Source: Perilla frutescens
Taxonomy: Eukaryota > Streptophyta > Magnoliopsida > Lamiales > Lamiaceae
Direction of reading: 5' to 3'
Assembly (NCBI GenBank): GCA_026008535.1
Contig: BRKX01000014.1
Span: forward strand, 48,781,006 to 48,845,005
DNA: 64,000 bases
Shown: positions 1 to 10,506 of the stretch, piece by piece
Position numbering within the stretch: the first letter of the stretch is position 1
Layout of the letters: every line of letters begins with the position of its first letter
The notes under the pieces: generated by a model
Seen by the model: only the letters and a program-made list of their open reading frames with translations
Database searches by the model: none
Told to the model about the DNA's origin: nothing
Made by a program: the position numbers and the translations under genes

Positions 1-1713
1 TTCATCACCAGAAACCTCAGAACAGACACTGAACCCTTATTATGAGTATATGGAGGTGAAGATTGTCGACAGAATTGATCTTGCTGAGCCCATATACTGG
101 TGAAAAGCTAGAGGAGTCGAGCTAACGACTTAAAATAATAGAACTGGTCGAGAGGCAACCCGATATTATACTGTTTTTATTTTAATTTCATTTTAAGTAT
201 TTGTTGTTGTTGATTAACCACACAAGGCAACATTAAGGGAATCTCCTCAATTTGGGCACATAGAGAAAAGTTAGAATTGAGAAAAAGCTAAATGTGTGGG
301 AGAAACGGAGGTTTAAGCTAATCTCTTGTCGGAGTCGAGTCCGAACACTTCTGATTTTGACAAGACTGACGAAGCCTCCAAAGAAGACAACATCCCCACT
401 GAGTGCTTACAGTATCTAAGCAAGAAGATTGACCGAATGGAGAAAGCCCTAAGGAAGCTGCTAGATAATTACGGGTTAGAGTACCCATCCTCCCCCTGAA
501 CACTTTGTCCTTTTTTTGTAGTGGTCTAGGATTTTTGGTCATTTGAGTCTTTTATAGTCTATAAATTTATGTTGGTCTTTTCTATTTTTATTCTTATTTA
601 TTTAGGTAGCGAGCAAATATTATTACACACTGATTGTGCCCTCAAAGGCACACCGTCAAGCAAGTGTGTGGGTGAATTGCCCTTGTATGTTGTTGTATCA
701 TAAGCATGCTAGTTAGTACTGTTTACGGGCATAGTAGGGTCTGATATGAATGATTGATTTTTGGAGTTAAACTTGTAGATGAGAATGATAGATAAAGATG
801 AGTAAAACCTATGAGTTTTGAGACTGCAGCTTATCTGTTATTGTTCCTTCTATAAGATTAAGATTTTGTAATCATAATTAGACCTATGTTTGCCTTTGCC
901 CTCTGTGAAACTGACCACTGATTGCAAGCATGATTAGATGATTAAGATATTTTTCTTTCTCTCTTGGCCACGGCTGTATAAAAATACTTCCATTTATTGC
1001 CATGATTGAGCCTGTTTAAATTATTTACAAGTCATTGTGTTTAAATCTCTCTCAAGAAAGTAATCTGATGTGGGTTGGAAATATATGTGTAGCTCAAGAA
1101 TAACAGTGTGAATATGGTCACAAGAAGAGCATGACCTGAAAAAGGGCAAATTTGATACCCCGCCCAAATAAGAAATGAAAGAGAAAGATTAGCAGAAAAG
1201 GTTTAAGACAAAAGAAAAGAAGAGAAAAAATTTATGTTATGTCTTATCTGCTAGAAAAATCAGAAAAATATATATTCTGCCTGATATTGATGATATATGT
1301 TATGTATATTTTTCTGCTTGAATGGGAGTACAACGAGTGCCAGTCCCGAATATGCCCATATTTGCTTATCTGAAGTTATGTCCAAATTCTTCCTACCTTT
1401 GCACCGTATGCCCTATTACAACCTGAACAAGACCTTTTGATGAGCATGTGTTGTTGATTAATGTGATTATTTAACTTAGGTCTTATGCAAACACTATGGT
1501 CTATTGTGGTTATTGGAATTCTGAGCGTAAATACGTCCTTACATATTAATTGTGACCATGTGCATTTTTAATTCCAAACAATGTTATCACGTATAGACCT
1601 CATTATGCCCATTATCAGGCTGCTACCCACATGCTGGTTGAGTCTGTAATTTGTCTTTTTGAGTTCTGAATTATAGTCATACTTGAGGACAAGTATGGTC
1701 CAAGTGTGTAAGT
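1..1713 (+). mobile_element. Element A, first (partial) internal region
   Basis: Internal region of a non-autonomous LTR element, running in from the left edge. It matches, segment by segment, the DNA at 3355-3860, 17875-18137, 27452-28331 and 32024-32138, which is the same internal region in the next tandem unit, split by three insertions. It has no gag, protease, RT or integrase. It holds one broken 64-codon ORF (305-499) and AT-rich non-coding DNA. Near its right end, a 'cttgaggacaagtatgg' block followed by AAGTGTGTAAGTA resembles the polypurine-tract region of Athila/Tat-type elements and leads directly into a TG-starting LTR. Plus-strand sense is inferred from that. The element may belong to the same broad group as F. 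Confidence 0.6.
305..499 (+). pseudogene. Broken copy of the small coiled-coil ORF of element A
   Basis: Homologue of the open 64-codon ORF at 3660-3854 in the next unit. The start codon has become ACG (305-307) and an early AGA codon has become TAA, so it cannot be translated from its usual start. The rest stays open to the TGA at 497-499 and keeps the C-terminal helix and the ending YPSSP. The 3' two thirds are better preserved than the start. Function unknown. Confidence 0.55.
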
Positions 1714-3239
1714 ATGATACAGACTCAATTTCACCTCTTTTTAGTTTATCTTTTTAGTCGTTTCTTAGTCCTTTAAGTTGTGTCTAGAGTCTAGTTTCGG
1801 ACAAAGTATAACAGGGAGAGAAGAAGCAAATTTGGACTCATTATGGGCATAATCAAGTGCTAACATTATTGAGGGAATAAAGAGGATCAACCGTTGATGC
1901 TTTGACAGTCTGTTGCAGATTTTACGCGGATGTTCAGCAGCAAATTCTTCTCAACTAACGTGAGCCCATATGAATAGCAGTTCCAAAACTTAGGAAAGTC
2001 AGCTAGAGGAGAGAGAAGAAGTGGAGGAAAGAGAAAAGAAGAGATAAATGAGAGAGAAGAGATAGAGCAGCTCATCCCTAAAATTTAGGGAGCATGGTTG
2101 AAGTGGATCTCTCCAACTAACTTCATGCCTCTATATGGGTTGGGCTGGCCCGAATCGTGGCTTTTCAAACAACTATTAATACTAGTTAGCTTTCATTTTC
2201 ATGGGACAACAAGGGAACCAGAAACACACCCTTTAGAATCACAAATTATAGTTTATTTTCTATATTTAAGTGTTCTGGAAATTCTGCACAGTCGGGGACG
2301 ATTTGCCTTCGACTGATGCATGTACCTGTTTTTGCCCAAATCTGGAGTTGGTTCCAGATTTTAATCTAGTTTATTTTCCTTTCATCATGAGTTGTTTATT
2401 TATTTTTGCTTTATTTATTAGCATGTTATCTGGCTAAGTATCCAGAGTTCAAGTCGGATGTGAATAGGTCGAGGTAAAAAGTAAGCATGAGGTTAATCGG
2501 TCTTAATTTATCTTGAGTTGATTCTCAACTTCAATATGGGAAGAACGATGACATGGCAATGGTGAGGTTATGTGGCTGGCCACTCGTAGTTAAACTATTG
2601 TTATTGTAAGTTAGGGTGAAAGTAAGGGCGACCGAACCCTGATGAGCCACTAAGTGATAAAGCGGGCGATGAAGCCTAGAGTCGACAAAGCCCGGAGATT
2701 GAAGTATAGATGGAAATGGGCACAACGCCAAAGGGGTCCCATATGCCAACGTTGGGTTCCTCCGATTGAATGCTGCTATCCTTGCAAAACCTCTGCATGA
2801 CTCTCTTCCTTGGGTCTTGGATAGTTAGGGACTAAGAGTCACCGACGGTATTGCTCTTAGCGTACACAATAAGAAGGAACTGGGGGGTATATAGTGACCG
2901 TACCTGCTTCCTATAACCAAACAGTCTTATCGAGGTATCTTTGTATTTATGCCCGTGATTGCATGCATCTACCAAAACTGAATTTATATTTGACTTAAAC
3001 ATTTATTTTATATTTATTTCCGTTTTGTTATTTAATTGTTAGTTTAGTTTGAAGTATGCAGGGACGGATTAGTGGCAGTAATCCATACAAATCTCAAGAG
3101 GTTACTAAAAACATAGAAAGGGTAATCACTCCCCATGCGACGATATCTGCCTCCGGGCGCTATACTAGCTTATGAGGGCAAATTAAAACATCTGTCGGGT
3201 TTTGCCGGCATGTGTGATTTTGCATGTTAAATGACGGCA
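1714..3239 (+). repeat. LTR of element A (left copy)
   Basis: Starts TGATACAGACTC just after a purine-rich tract and matches 32139-33663 along its whole length. Homology between the two copies stops at a 'gacggca/gacggcg' end, taken as the LTR end (CA here, mutated to CG in the right copy). Length is about 1.5 kb. No convincing tRNA-complementary primer site follows at 3240, so the right boundary is uncertain by a few bases. No coding capacity. Confidence 0.6.
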
Positions 3240-3659
3240 TGTGTGGTACATACTAACCGTGTAGGGAATCTAGTCTATGATCCCGATATAGAGAAGACTG
3301 CACGGTGAAGGAGGGCACAAGTAAGAAGAGACCTAAAAGTGACCACAAGTCGTGATTCATCACCAAAAACCTCAGAATAGACACTGAACCCTTATTATGA
3401 GCACATGGAGGTGAAAGTTGTCGACAGGATTGATCTTCCTGAGCCCATGTACTGTTGAAAAGCTAGAGGAGTCGAGCTAACGACTTAAAATAATAGCGCT
3501 GGTCGGGAGGTAATCCGATATTTTACTATTTTTATTTCAATTTCATTTTAAGTATTTGTTGTTGTTGATTAACCACACAAGGCCACATTAAGGGAATCTC
3601 CTAGATTTGGGCACATAGAGAAAAGTTAGAATTGAGAAAAAGCTAAGTGTGTGGGATAA

Positions 3660-3854
3660 ATGGCGGTTAGAGCTAATCTCTTGCCGGAGTCGAATCCAAA
3701 CACTTCTGCTTTTGACAGAACTGACGAATCCCCTAAAGAAGACAACATCCCCGCTGAAGGCTTACAAGAGCTAAGCAAGACTATTAACCAAATGGAGAAA
3801 GCCCTAAGGAAGCTACTAGACAATTACGGGTTAGAGTACCCATCCTCTCCCTGA
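3660..3854 (+). CDS. Small coiled-coil ORF of element A (64 aa, unknown function)
   Basis: Open 64-codon frame starting MAVRANLLPE. It has a polar, acidic N-terminal half and a C-terminal amphipathic helix (about residues 38-58, INQMEKALRKLLDNYGLEY) ending in YPSSP. A similar arrangement is seen at the C terminus of the 93-aa minus-strand ORF in element F (40410-40691: a helix with repeated L/I, then FTYPASVPN). That F ORF lies after integrase, where Athila/Tat elements may carry an extra gene. The match suggests A derives from, or is mobilised by, an F-like element. The TGA lies a few bases before the Athila insertion at 3861. No function can be assigned; it may be a decayed peptide rather than a working gene. 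Confidence 0.4.
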   Translation: MAVRANLLPESNPNTSAFDRTDESPKEDNIPAEGLQELSKTINQMEKALRKLLDNYGLEYPSSP

Positions 3855-3860
3855 ACACTT

Positions 3861-5486
3861 TGATAGAGATTCTTTTGCATCTACTATGGTTTCAATATTT
3901 ATTAAACTCGTGTCATGCCTACAAGTATATAAGCATATGATTGTAGATATGATGATACGAGGTCGATCCACAGGGAAATTGAATATAAATTGGACAATGC
4001 AAGTACCACGACGATAGACGAGCAAAATATCTAGACGAACAATAAGGATAGAGTGTGTTTTAACCTAATCACAATACCAAAATAAGAACAAAAGACATAA
4101 ACACTTAAACAACAATGATTATCAATATAATTTGGACTCAAGAGACAATACCAAACAAGGGAGAGCTTTGAAGATGATAAATAAGGAGAAACTCTAGGAC
4201 ATGGCTACACAATGCTCATATTGATCTATAACAAAGGATTACACACACATACATGCAAAGTTCATAGATAGGAAGACCACGAATATAGTAAGAGCATCTC
4301 TCGAATATCTCTTAAATTACGAATGCGACAAGGATGACTATCTCTAACGCATTCCAAGGTCGCACCTACCAAAGGCTCTAAGGGTCACATTTTCTTCCAC
4401 ATAATGACATTCGATTAAGAAGACAAATATGTAGATTTGATCCGAGCATGCTTATGATCACGGGATTGACTAGATGCAAGTGATTCATACATGTGATGTT
4501 AGTGAGATGGCCAACCAAACAACACCATTCAAGCCCTAGCATAGATCAAAATCTTGACAAAGCAATAACACATATATATATCCCAAATCAAAGATCAATA
4601 TTCATATTGCTTCACCACATCCTAGAGCCCTAAGGCTCTAGCCAACCATATTCACAATAAAATCAAGATTACAAGAAGAAAAACAATAACCCATTCTAAA
4701 TACAAGTCTAAGAAGAGAGAAGAAGTGATAAAACCCAATGTAGAACACTCCTTCAATCCTATGGCTTGGATGCTCAAATGGATGGTTGAATCTTCTTCCT
4801 TACTCTTGATCTTCAAAAATCCCTTTTCTTGATGTTTCTCCAAGTGTATTTTTCGTTCTAGGGTATATGGATTGATATTTTGAAAACCCCAAATAATATA
4901 TAAAAGAGTGGACCAATAATTGGATGCCAAAAGTCACTTTTAATTTCCGTCTGTACGGAACTCGACCTCAGGAACTCGCGTTTGAGGGTCGAGTTTGGAA
5001 CAAAGGAAATCAGGTCTCTAAAGGGTCTGCAACACGGCATTTGGGTCGCGTTTCTGGGTCGTGTTTCAACTGAAGGCCGAGGCGCGACCCCAGTAACTCG
5101 CGTTTGACACCCGCATTTCCTCCAAAGGAATTCAGGTCTCTGAAGCTTCTACAAAGCGGGCTTTGGGTCGCGTTTGGGGGTCGCATTTTGGATCAAAGCC
5201 AAGGCGCGACCCCCCTAGGTCGTGTTTGGGGGTCGTGTCTTCAAACACTTGGATGTTTTCTTGCTCGTTTCTTTATTATTTCATACCTTGTGTACTCCTT
5301 GTTGATCCCTTTACCCATTTGACTTGGTTTTTGCTCTTTATATCCCAAAAATTTCCTATATTGGCCACATTACATTAAACAAAAGATTAAAACAGAAATA
5401 AACAATATATACAACATATATACAAGATAACCAAGTGCAAATGCACTCAAAATGAGTCCAAATGAGTGTAATTTATGCACTCATCA
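3861..5486 (-). repeat. Athila 3' LTR (left)
   Basis: 1626 bp, starts TGATAGAG and ends CTCATCA on the plus strand; near-identical to 16243-17869. On the sense strand it has a CpG-rich module (plus 4955-5240) with repeated GGGTCGCGTTT in both orientations, followed by a TATA-like TTTTATATATTATT (plus 4892-4905). This arrangement suggests a U3 promoter. Confidence 0.93.
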
Positions 5487-5499
5487 ACTCCCCCAAACT
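5487..5499 (-). promoter_or_regulatory. Athila polypurine tract
   Basis: The sense strand reads AAGTTTGGGGGAG and then T before the 3' LTR. This is the usual place for the plus-strand DNA primer of reverse transcription. Confidence 0.85.
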
Positions 5500-7033
5500 T
5501 AAACATTTGTTTATCCTCAAACAAGAACAATAGTAGAAGGACAAGGTGATTGAGCATATTGGAATCAAGATGGCAATTTGCTTCAAAAATCAAAAGATAA
5601 ACAATGCATAGATGATAGCGGCAATCAATCATAAACATGATTACCAAAATCATCATGATACAATTTGTGAAGTTCAATCTCTCTCAAGGTTCAATAGATG
5701 CACACTCTCGAGTGTATAGGCTAGAAGTGTATCACTCAAGGTCGAGAGTGCACTAGAATTCTACCATATGCTTGCAAAGTGACTACAATCTCCACTACTT
5801 AGTGTGTGTTCTCAACCAAGAATCATTAAGGTCTTTTGGGATTGTAGTGAAGGCTTTTCGGAAAGGTAGGTAGATATTCGGCTAAGTGACTTCCCAACAT
5901 TACCAAGCAAGTAGAACAAATCAAGTTCTCTTCTACCCTTATTTCTTCACAACCCATATCTCTTTGAGATTTTCCAAACTTCTTTCAACATTTCATACTT
6001 TCTTGTTTGTGATTTGCCTGTAGAACTATCTTTCTTTTACTTCATTTTCAATTCTAATCAAGATGATTCACTTCTTTGTGTTCCTTTTCATCACAAGAGT
6101 ATTCATTGTTTTACCTTTTTCCATTCTACAAGATTTCTCAAAAGTTTTATTTGAAAAGTCCACACAAATCTTGTCAATTATTCCATTCCCAACCCAACAA
6201 AATCAATAAAATAATTTCAAGGCTCAAAGGGATTGCAAGGGATTAAATTTGTATTGGAAGGTTAAGAATTTGGATTGTTATGAGGTTTAGACAACAAATG
6301 GCCTTAAATCATTTTCATGAGATCAAACACACTAATGTAACCTCAATTAAGTCACAAAGCAAGTTCTAGAGAAAACTTAGTGCACTATGAAGACCATTAA
6401 TCACTCATCAAGGAAAAGATTACACTTGTGTAATATTTGGATCAAAATCTCCCTACGGTAAGTTTTTCCTTCCCAAATTGTATTTTTGAGACATTAAAGA
6501 ACTTTGTTTACAAAATCATGCCATGACATAATGCCTTTTATCAAAAATTTTGCAAAAAATTTTCAACATAAGCTCATGCTCATCAAGGATTCCAATTTCA
6601 TCAATAATCATGCTCTTATAACCCCTATTATTGTTACAAGAACATACACCTATTTAAATCCAAACATCCCCGATCCACATATCATAAGACAATCGAACAA
6701 AAACATAGATAAAACATCACATGCTCATGAAACAAAACGGCATATGATCGAGTATCCATCAATTGCCTCTATCCAATCAATCCATCATACAAAAGGCAAC
6801 TTAAATAAACTCCTAACATATTCCAAACATAAATAAAGAAAAGCATGCAAGCATGCTCAATTATCTGAAAACATAAACAAACTAACTAGGCATTGTTTTA
6901 AAATAAAGCAATAACTGAGTAGGAAAAGATCCTTGCCAACCACTACTCTCCCCCTCCCCCAAACTTATTTTGATCCAAGTGAGGAAATAAGTTTTGGAGG
7001 GAAAAAATGGTGGCAAGGCTCACTAACGGCTCA
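5500..7033 (-). other. Athila 3' untranslated region
   Basis: About 1.5 kb between the third ORF and the polypurine tract. AT-rich, no ORF worth calling on the sense strand; the 110-aa plus-strand frame at 6504-6836 is antisense noise. It contains a second copy of the polypurine motif at 6946-6966. Confidence 0.6.
6946..6966 (-). promoter_or_regulatory. Internal polypurine tract copy in the Athila element
   Basis: The sense strand reads AAGTTTGGGGGAGGGGGAGAG. The first 13 bases are identical to the terminal polypurine tract at 5487-5499. It lies just past the end of the third ORF, about 1.46 kb upstream of the 3' LTR. It could act as a second plus-strand primer or be a relic of an older element end. 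Confidence 0.5.
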
Positions 7034-7288
7034 GTGAGGTGGTTGCTGTTGGTGATGCGGAGACTGGTGCGGAAATTGTTGTGATGATGATGATGGCATG
7101 AATTGAGAGGTTTGGAACTACTGGAACTGCTGAGAGGAGGTCGCCATGAATTAGCCCGTCATCATCTGCTGAAATTGCTGGGAGGAGGATGAGGACGCCA
7201 AGAATTGTCCAGTCGGGAATGGCTGCATCGACTGGAATGGCTGCTGCTGGAATTATTGCTGAGGCTGGTAAGAGTTGTAGGGAATCAG

Positions 7289-8804
7289 CTATTGTTGATG
7301 CTGAGATGGAGTGTAGGGCTGCTGCTGTGACCCAGACCCGGCAATCATCCCTCTGAAAAGTCCGGCTAGGTCCTGTATCTCTGATCGAAATGAGCCCATG
7401 TTATCAGCTAGACTCCTGATGTCACCTCTAAGGCCTGTGAACCTCTCGTCAATATCCGTCTGTATGGCATGAAATCTGCTGTCAACACTAGACTGAATCT
7501 GTCCCATCTTGCCATACATGTCGTGCCGGATATCATCGAACCTTGCGTACATGTCTTGCCTTAGTGCTCCAAACTCATCGTGCACATCACTCCTCCAATT
7601 CTGCATGGACTCATCCATCGAAGTCATGTAGCCATCCAATGTGTCGAAACGGCCAGCAATTTGTTCTTCCGTGTAGCGCCGCCCTCGTTTGAATGTGGCA
7701 GTGGAGGATCTTTCTCCCCCATTATCACCACCAGTCTCTCCTTGGTCCTCAACGGAGGCTCGAATCCCCCTTGGTGCTCCAGCTACAGTAATAGCCGCCA
7801 AGTGAGCTATTGTCTCCATCTTCCAATTTGCTCTCTCTCGGTAGTTCGACACATGAGTGAGGGCCATGTTGGACAGTGGGAATGTCCCTCCAGCTCTCAT
7901 GTTCAGCAAATATGTATGCAAATCTGAGCTCAGGATCTTCACATTTCTCAAATAGTTGAGGTTCAGCAGCCTCGATCCTCTATTATCTAGATAGCACTCA
8001 AGATCGATGCCGAAGTGCTCGGCAATCGGAGTGATCATTACCCCAATGAAAATGTGCCCGCTGTCAAGATGTGATTGTTTGTAAAGCTGCTCCATGAGAA
8101 AAGCACCAAAGCTTAAGTGGACCCCATTCAACATGGCCCAAAGTGCAAACAACTCTGAAGTCTTTAACCCGCTATTTTCTCTTCGAGCAAAAACTGTGTT
8201 TGCTAAGATGCGGTGTAGGTATCGGAAAACCGGATTAGGCATTGCAGATGCCTTTGCCGTGCTGGAGTTGTACTTTTCTGTATCCGACTCTGTGAGGCAT
8301 AAGAGGCGGTAGGCTACATCTTGATTGTATTCTCGAGGCTGGTGATAGATACCATCAGTAGGAGCATCAAAAATCTCATTCAGTTGGTCCACTGTGAGCT
8401 CGCGGTCTGCATTACCTATCCAAAAGGTACATTTGACCGGCCCCCTTCTTGTCATCCTTTTTATCTCAAACGTGCTCAACAACTCTCTAACCAAGAGAGG
8501 AAACGTTTGGCAGTTCCTATCCATGGCTTGGAGCGATCATTTGGTCTAAAAGTCGGCACACATCATCCTGGATCCCGAGAGCCTCACATGTCTCACGGCA
8601 CATAAACCTTGTCGTAACAAGGTTAACATTGAAAAGTCTGTGCCAATTTTCCAAAAATTCGTCGCTTTCGAGGTAAATCCGAAATCTCATCGGGTGACTC
8701 ACTGCCAAATCCTCATCTTGTTCTTCCTCTTCAGCCTCGACCTCGGGATCAAATTCAGTTTTGGGCTCGGCTCTTCTTGAAGATTTCCTACCTCTTCTTA
8801 GCAT
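7289..8804 (-). pseudogene. Third ORF of Athila (ATHILA ORF-1 family), frameshifted
   Basis: Two overlapping minus-strand frames make up one gene: the N-terminal part (to about 8517) and a 411-codon frame (8524 down to 7289). A single-base indel near 8517-8524 separates them. The start is taken as the ATG at 8804 (MLRRGRKSSRR), the first after a candidate splice acceptor at 8827; a longer frame from 8846 would begin inside the candidate intron. The product has a basic start, an acidic stretch (EAEEEEQDED), an ATHILA-type core, and a long coiled coil (last about 130 residues, with repeated FD/DI/RF heptads). After the stop at 7289, a Q/S/F-rich tail with several stops runs on to about 7034. 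This ORF sits where an envelope-like gene would be in related elements, but I see no signal peptide or membrane segment. It may instead be a coiled-coil structural or accessory protein. Confidence 0.75.
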
Positions 8805-8826
8805 TTTTGGTTTGTGGGGTTGGTAC

Positions 8827-9938
8827 CTAAGATAAGAGTTAAACAAAATTTAGGCAAAGGAGTAGAGATCATTTCACAATGTCAACAAAGTATAAAGTGA
8901 TTTAAGCATATGACAATATCTTAACAAATTCACTTTAAAACTTTGTTGCATTTAAAGTTTCCAGCCCACATTAAGCAACTCATGCTTTCTATGGTTGTTC
9001 ATTCGCCAAAATTCATCCACATGACCAACAACAATCATAAAATATAGAGCACAAATTTATCTTGACATAAGAGGTCTCAAACCATTTTTAACAATATAAA
9101 AATCAAATGCAAGATAGAAGTGCCTCTAAAACAACATCATCGTTACCATTTTCACAATTGAAAGGACCTATTCAAATATGATAAAATCCAACACAAAAGC
9201 CCATTCAATTGGTTAAGGCTATAAACAAAGTTTGTTCCAAGTGATTTAACATGCTAAATATTCACTCAATTCCACTCAAACACAAGTCAAATAGGTACAA
9301 ACTTTTTGCAAGAGGGTCTCCAAAAGCATATGACAAAATCAAATCACAAGAGACCCCTTGTTCATCTAGCATGCTTCACAACCAAATCCCATTACCATGA
9401 ATTGTGCTTAGAACAACATAGAGATGAAAATGAGCAACAAGACTTCATCAATGAACCCAAATTGTGAAATAAATAAATAAAATGCACCTGAGTTGCATAA
9501 TCAAGGCTCAACAATTTATTCTTTATCATTCCCAATATCTTGCATTGAGGTATGAATAGCCCAAAGTTCAAGTACAAAGCACATTCTCTCATTTTGAACT
9601 AAAATTAAACAAGAACCAAGCAAATGATATGAAAAATAGGATTTATCAAGTTCTTGCCCAATTTCATGGAGAGTTCATATAAGTTTCACCACAATCTAAG
9701 ACATTCCATCAAAATTCAATAATTTGCTACAACCCATATCAAACCCATGCTTTCTATTCCATTATTCATCAATTGTAAGCATAAATCAAGGAAAATTAAT
9801 GGGAATTTCGTTCATGTCAATCCTAGGGCACAAAATATGAAAAATCCCCAAATCTCAACACATATGGCATTTCTAATCCAAAGAAAAAAAAAAATTGTAA
9901 AATGCAAAAGATATGAGGGAAGAGGTTGAGAATTTTAC
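8827..9938 (-). other. Candidate leader intron upstream of Athila third ORF
   Basis: The sense strand has CAG/GTAAAATT (exon ends 9939) and, 1112 nt later, CTTATCTTAG/GT (exon begins 8826). The first ATG after the acceptor is the natural start at 8804. The segment is strongly T-rich on the sense strand, as plant introns are, and has no long ORF. Splicing is inferred from sequence only. Confidence 0.4.
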
Positions 9939-10049
9939 CTGGAATCCTTGTAGGATGGAGGGTGGAGGAGTAAAATTTCGTGTGTTGTGCGAGTGGGTGC
10001 AAGAGTGAAATGAAATGTGAGTGTAAAAATGAGGGAATAAAAGTAAAAA

Positions 10050-10335
10050 CCCGTCTATGGGGCAGCGAGACGCGACTGGGATCGCGTTTAGTGCTCGCGC
10101 TTCGGCCTTCTTTTTACACGCGACCCCTGAAAGTCACGGTTCTGGGTCGCATTTCTGCTGAATAGCTTTTGTTCTCTGAAGCTTCTGCAACACGAGATAT
10201 GTATCGCATTTTAGGGTCGCGTTTTGCCTTTTTTGTGAAACGCGACCCCTAATGCTCGCGTTTAAGCCTCGCGTGTCACCTGTTCATCAAAACGCGACTC
10301 AGGAATTCACGTGTCTGGGTCGTGTTTTATCGATT
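10050..10335 (-). promoter_or_regulatory. CpG-rich LTR-like module in the Athila pol/ORF3 spacer
   Basis: Repeated AAACGCGACCC / GGGTCGCGTTT motifs in both orientations, in otherwise AT-rich DNA. The same motifs, together with a shared 'tctgcaacacg' stretch, occur in the U3 part of the element's LTRs (4955-5240 and 17335-17620). It sits upstream of the candidate intron and third ORF on the sense strand. That is consistent with an internal promoter copied from the LTR, although no clear TATA box follows. Confidence 0.45.
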
Positions 10336-10454
10336 TTGAATTTTTCGAGCCTTTTTGGGCTCCTCCTCCTTACTATGTACATTCCCAACCGTCGAACACC
10401 TTTTCCTACAACATTTTACTACAAAAAAAAAATTTCTAAATAAAAACACAAGAT

Positions 10455-10506
10455 GCAAACTAATTAAATTAACTAGGCAAGCAAACTAATTAAATTAACT
10501 AGGCAA
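10455..10506. repeat. 26-bp direct tandem duplication at the pol stop
   Basis: Two exact copies of a 26-bp unit (10455-10480, 10481-10506). The right copy contains the TAG that ends the gag-pol frame (10499-10501). Probably a local slippage or repair event. Confidence 0.8.

Noticed and set aside
4652..4930. 92/93-aa minus-strand ORF kept in both Athila LTRs (also 17034-17315)
   Set aside because: The only difference in length is one codon, but the frame overlaps the TATA box, so its ATG would be upstream of the transcript start. Similarity simply reflects LTR identity.
6504..6836. 110-aa plus-strand ORF in the Athila 3' region
   Set aside because: Antisense to the element, no domain, composition as expected for A/C-rich DNA.
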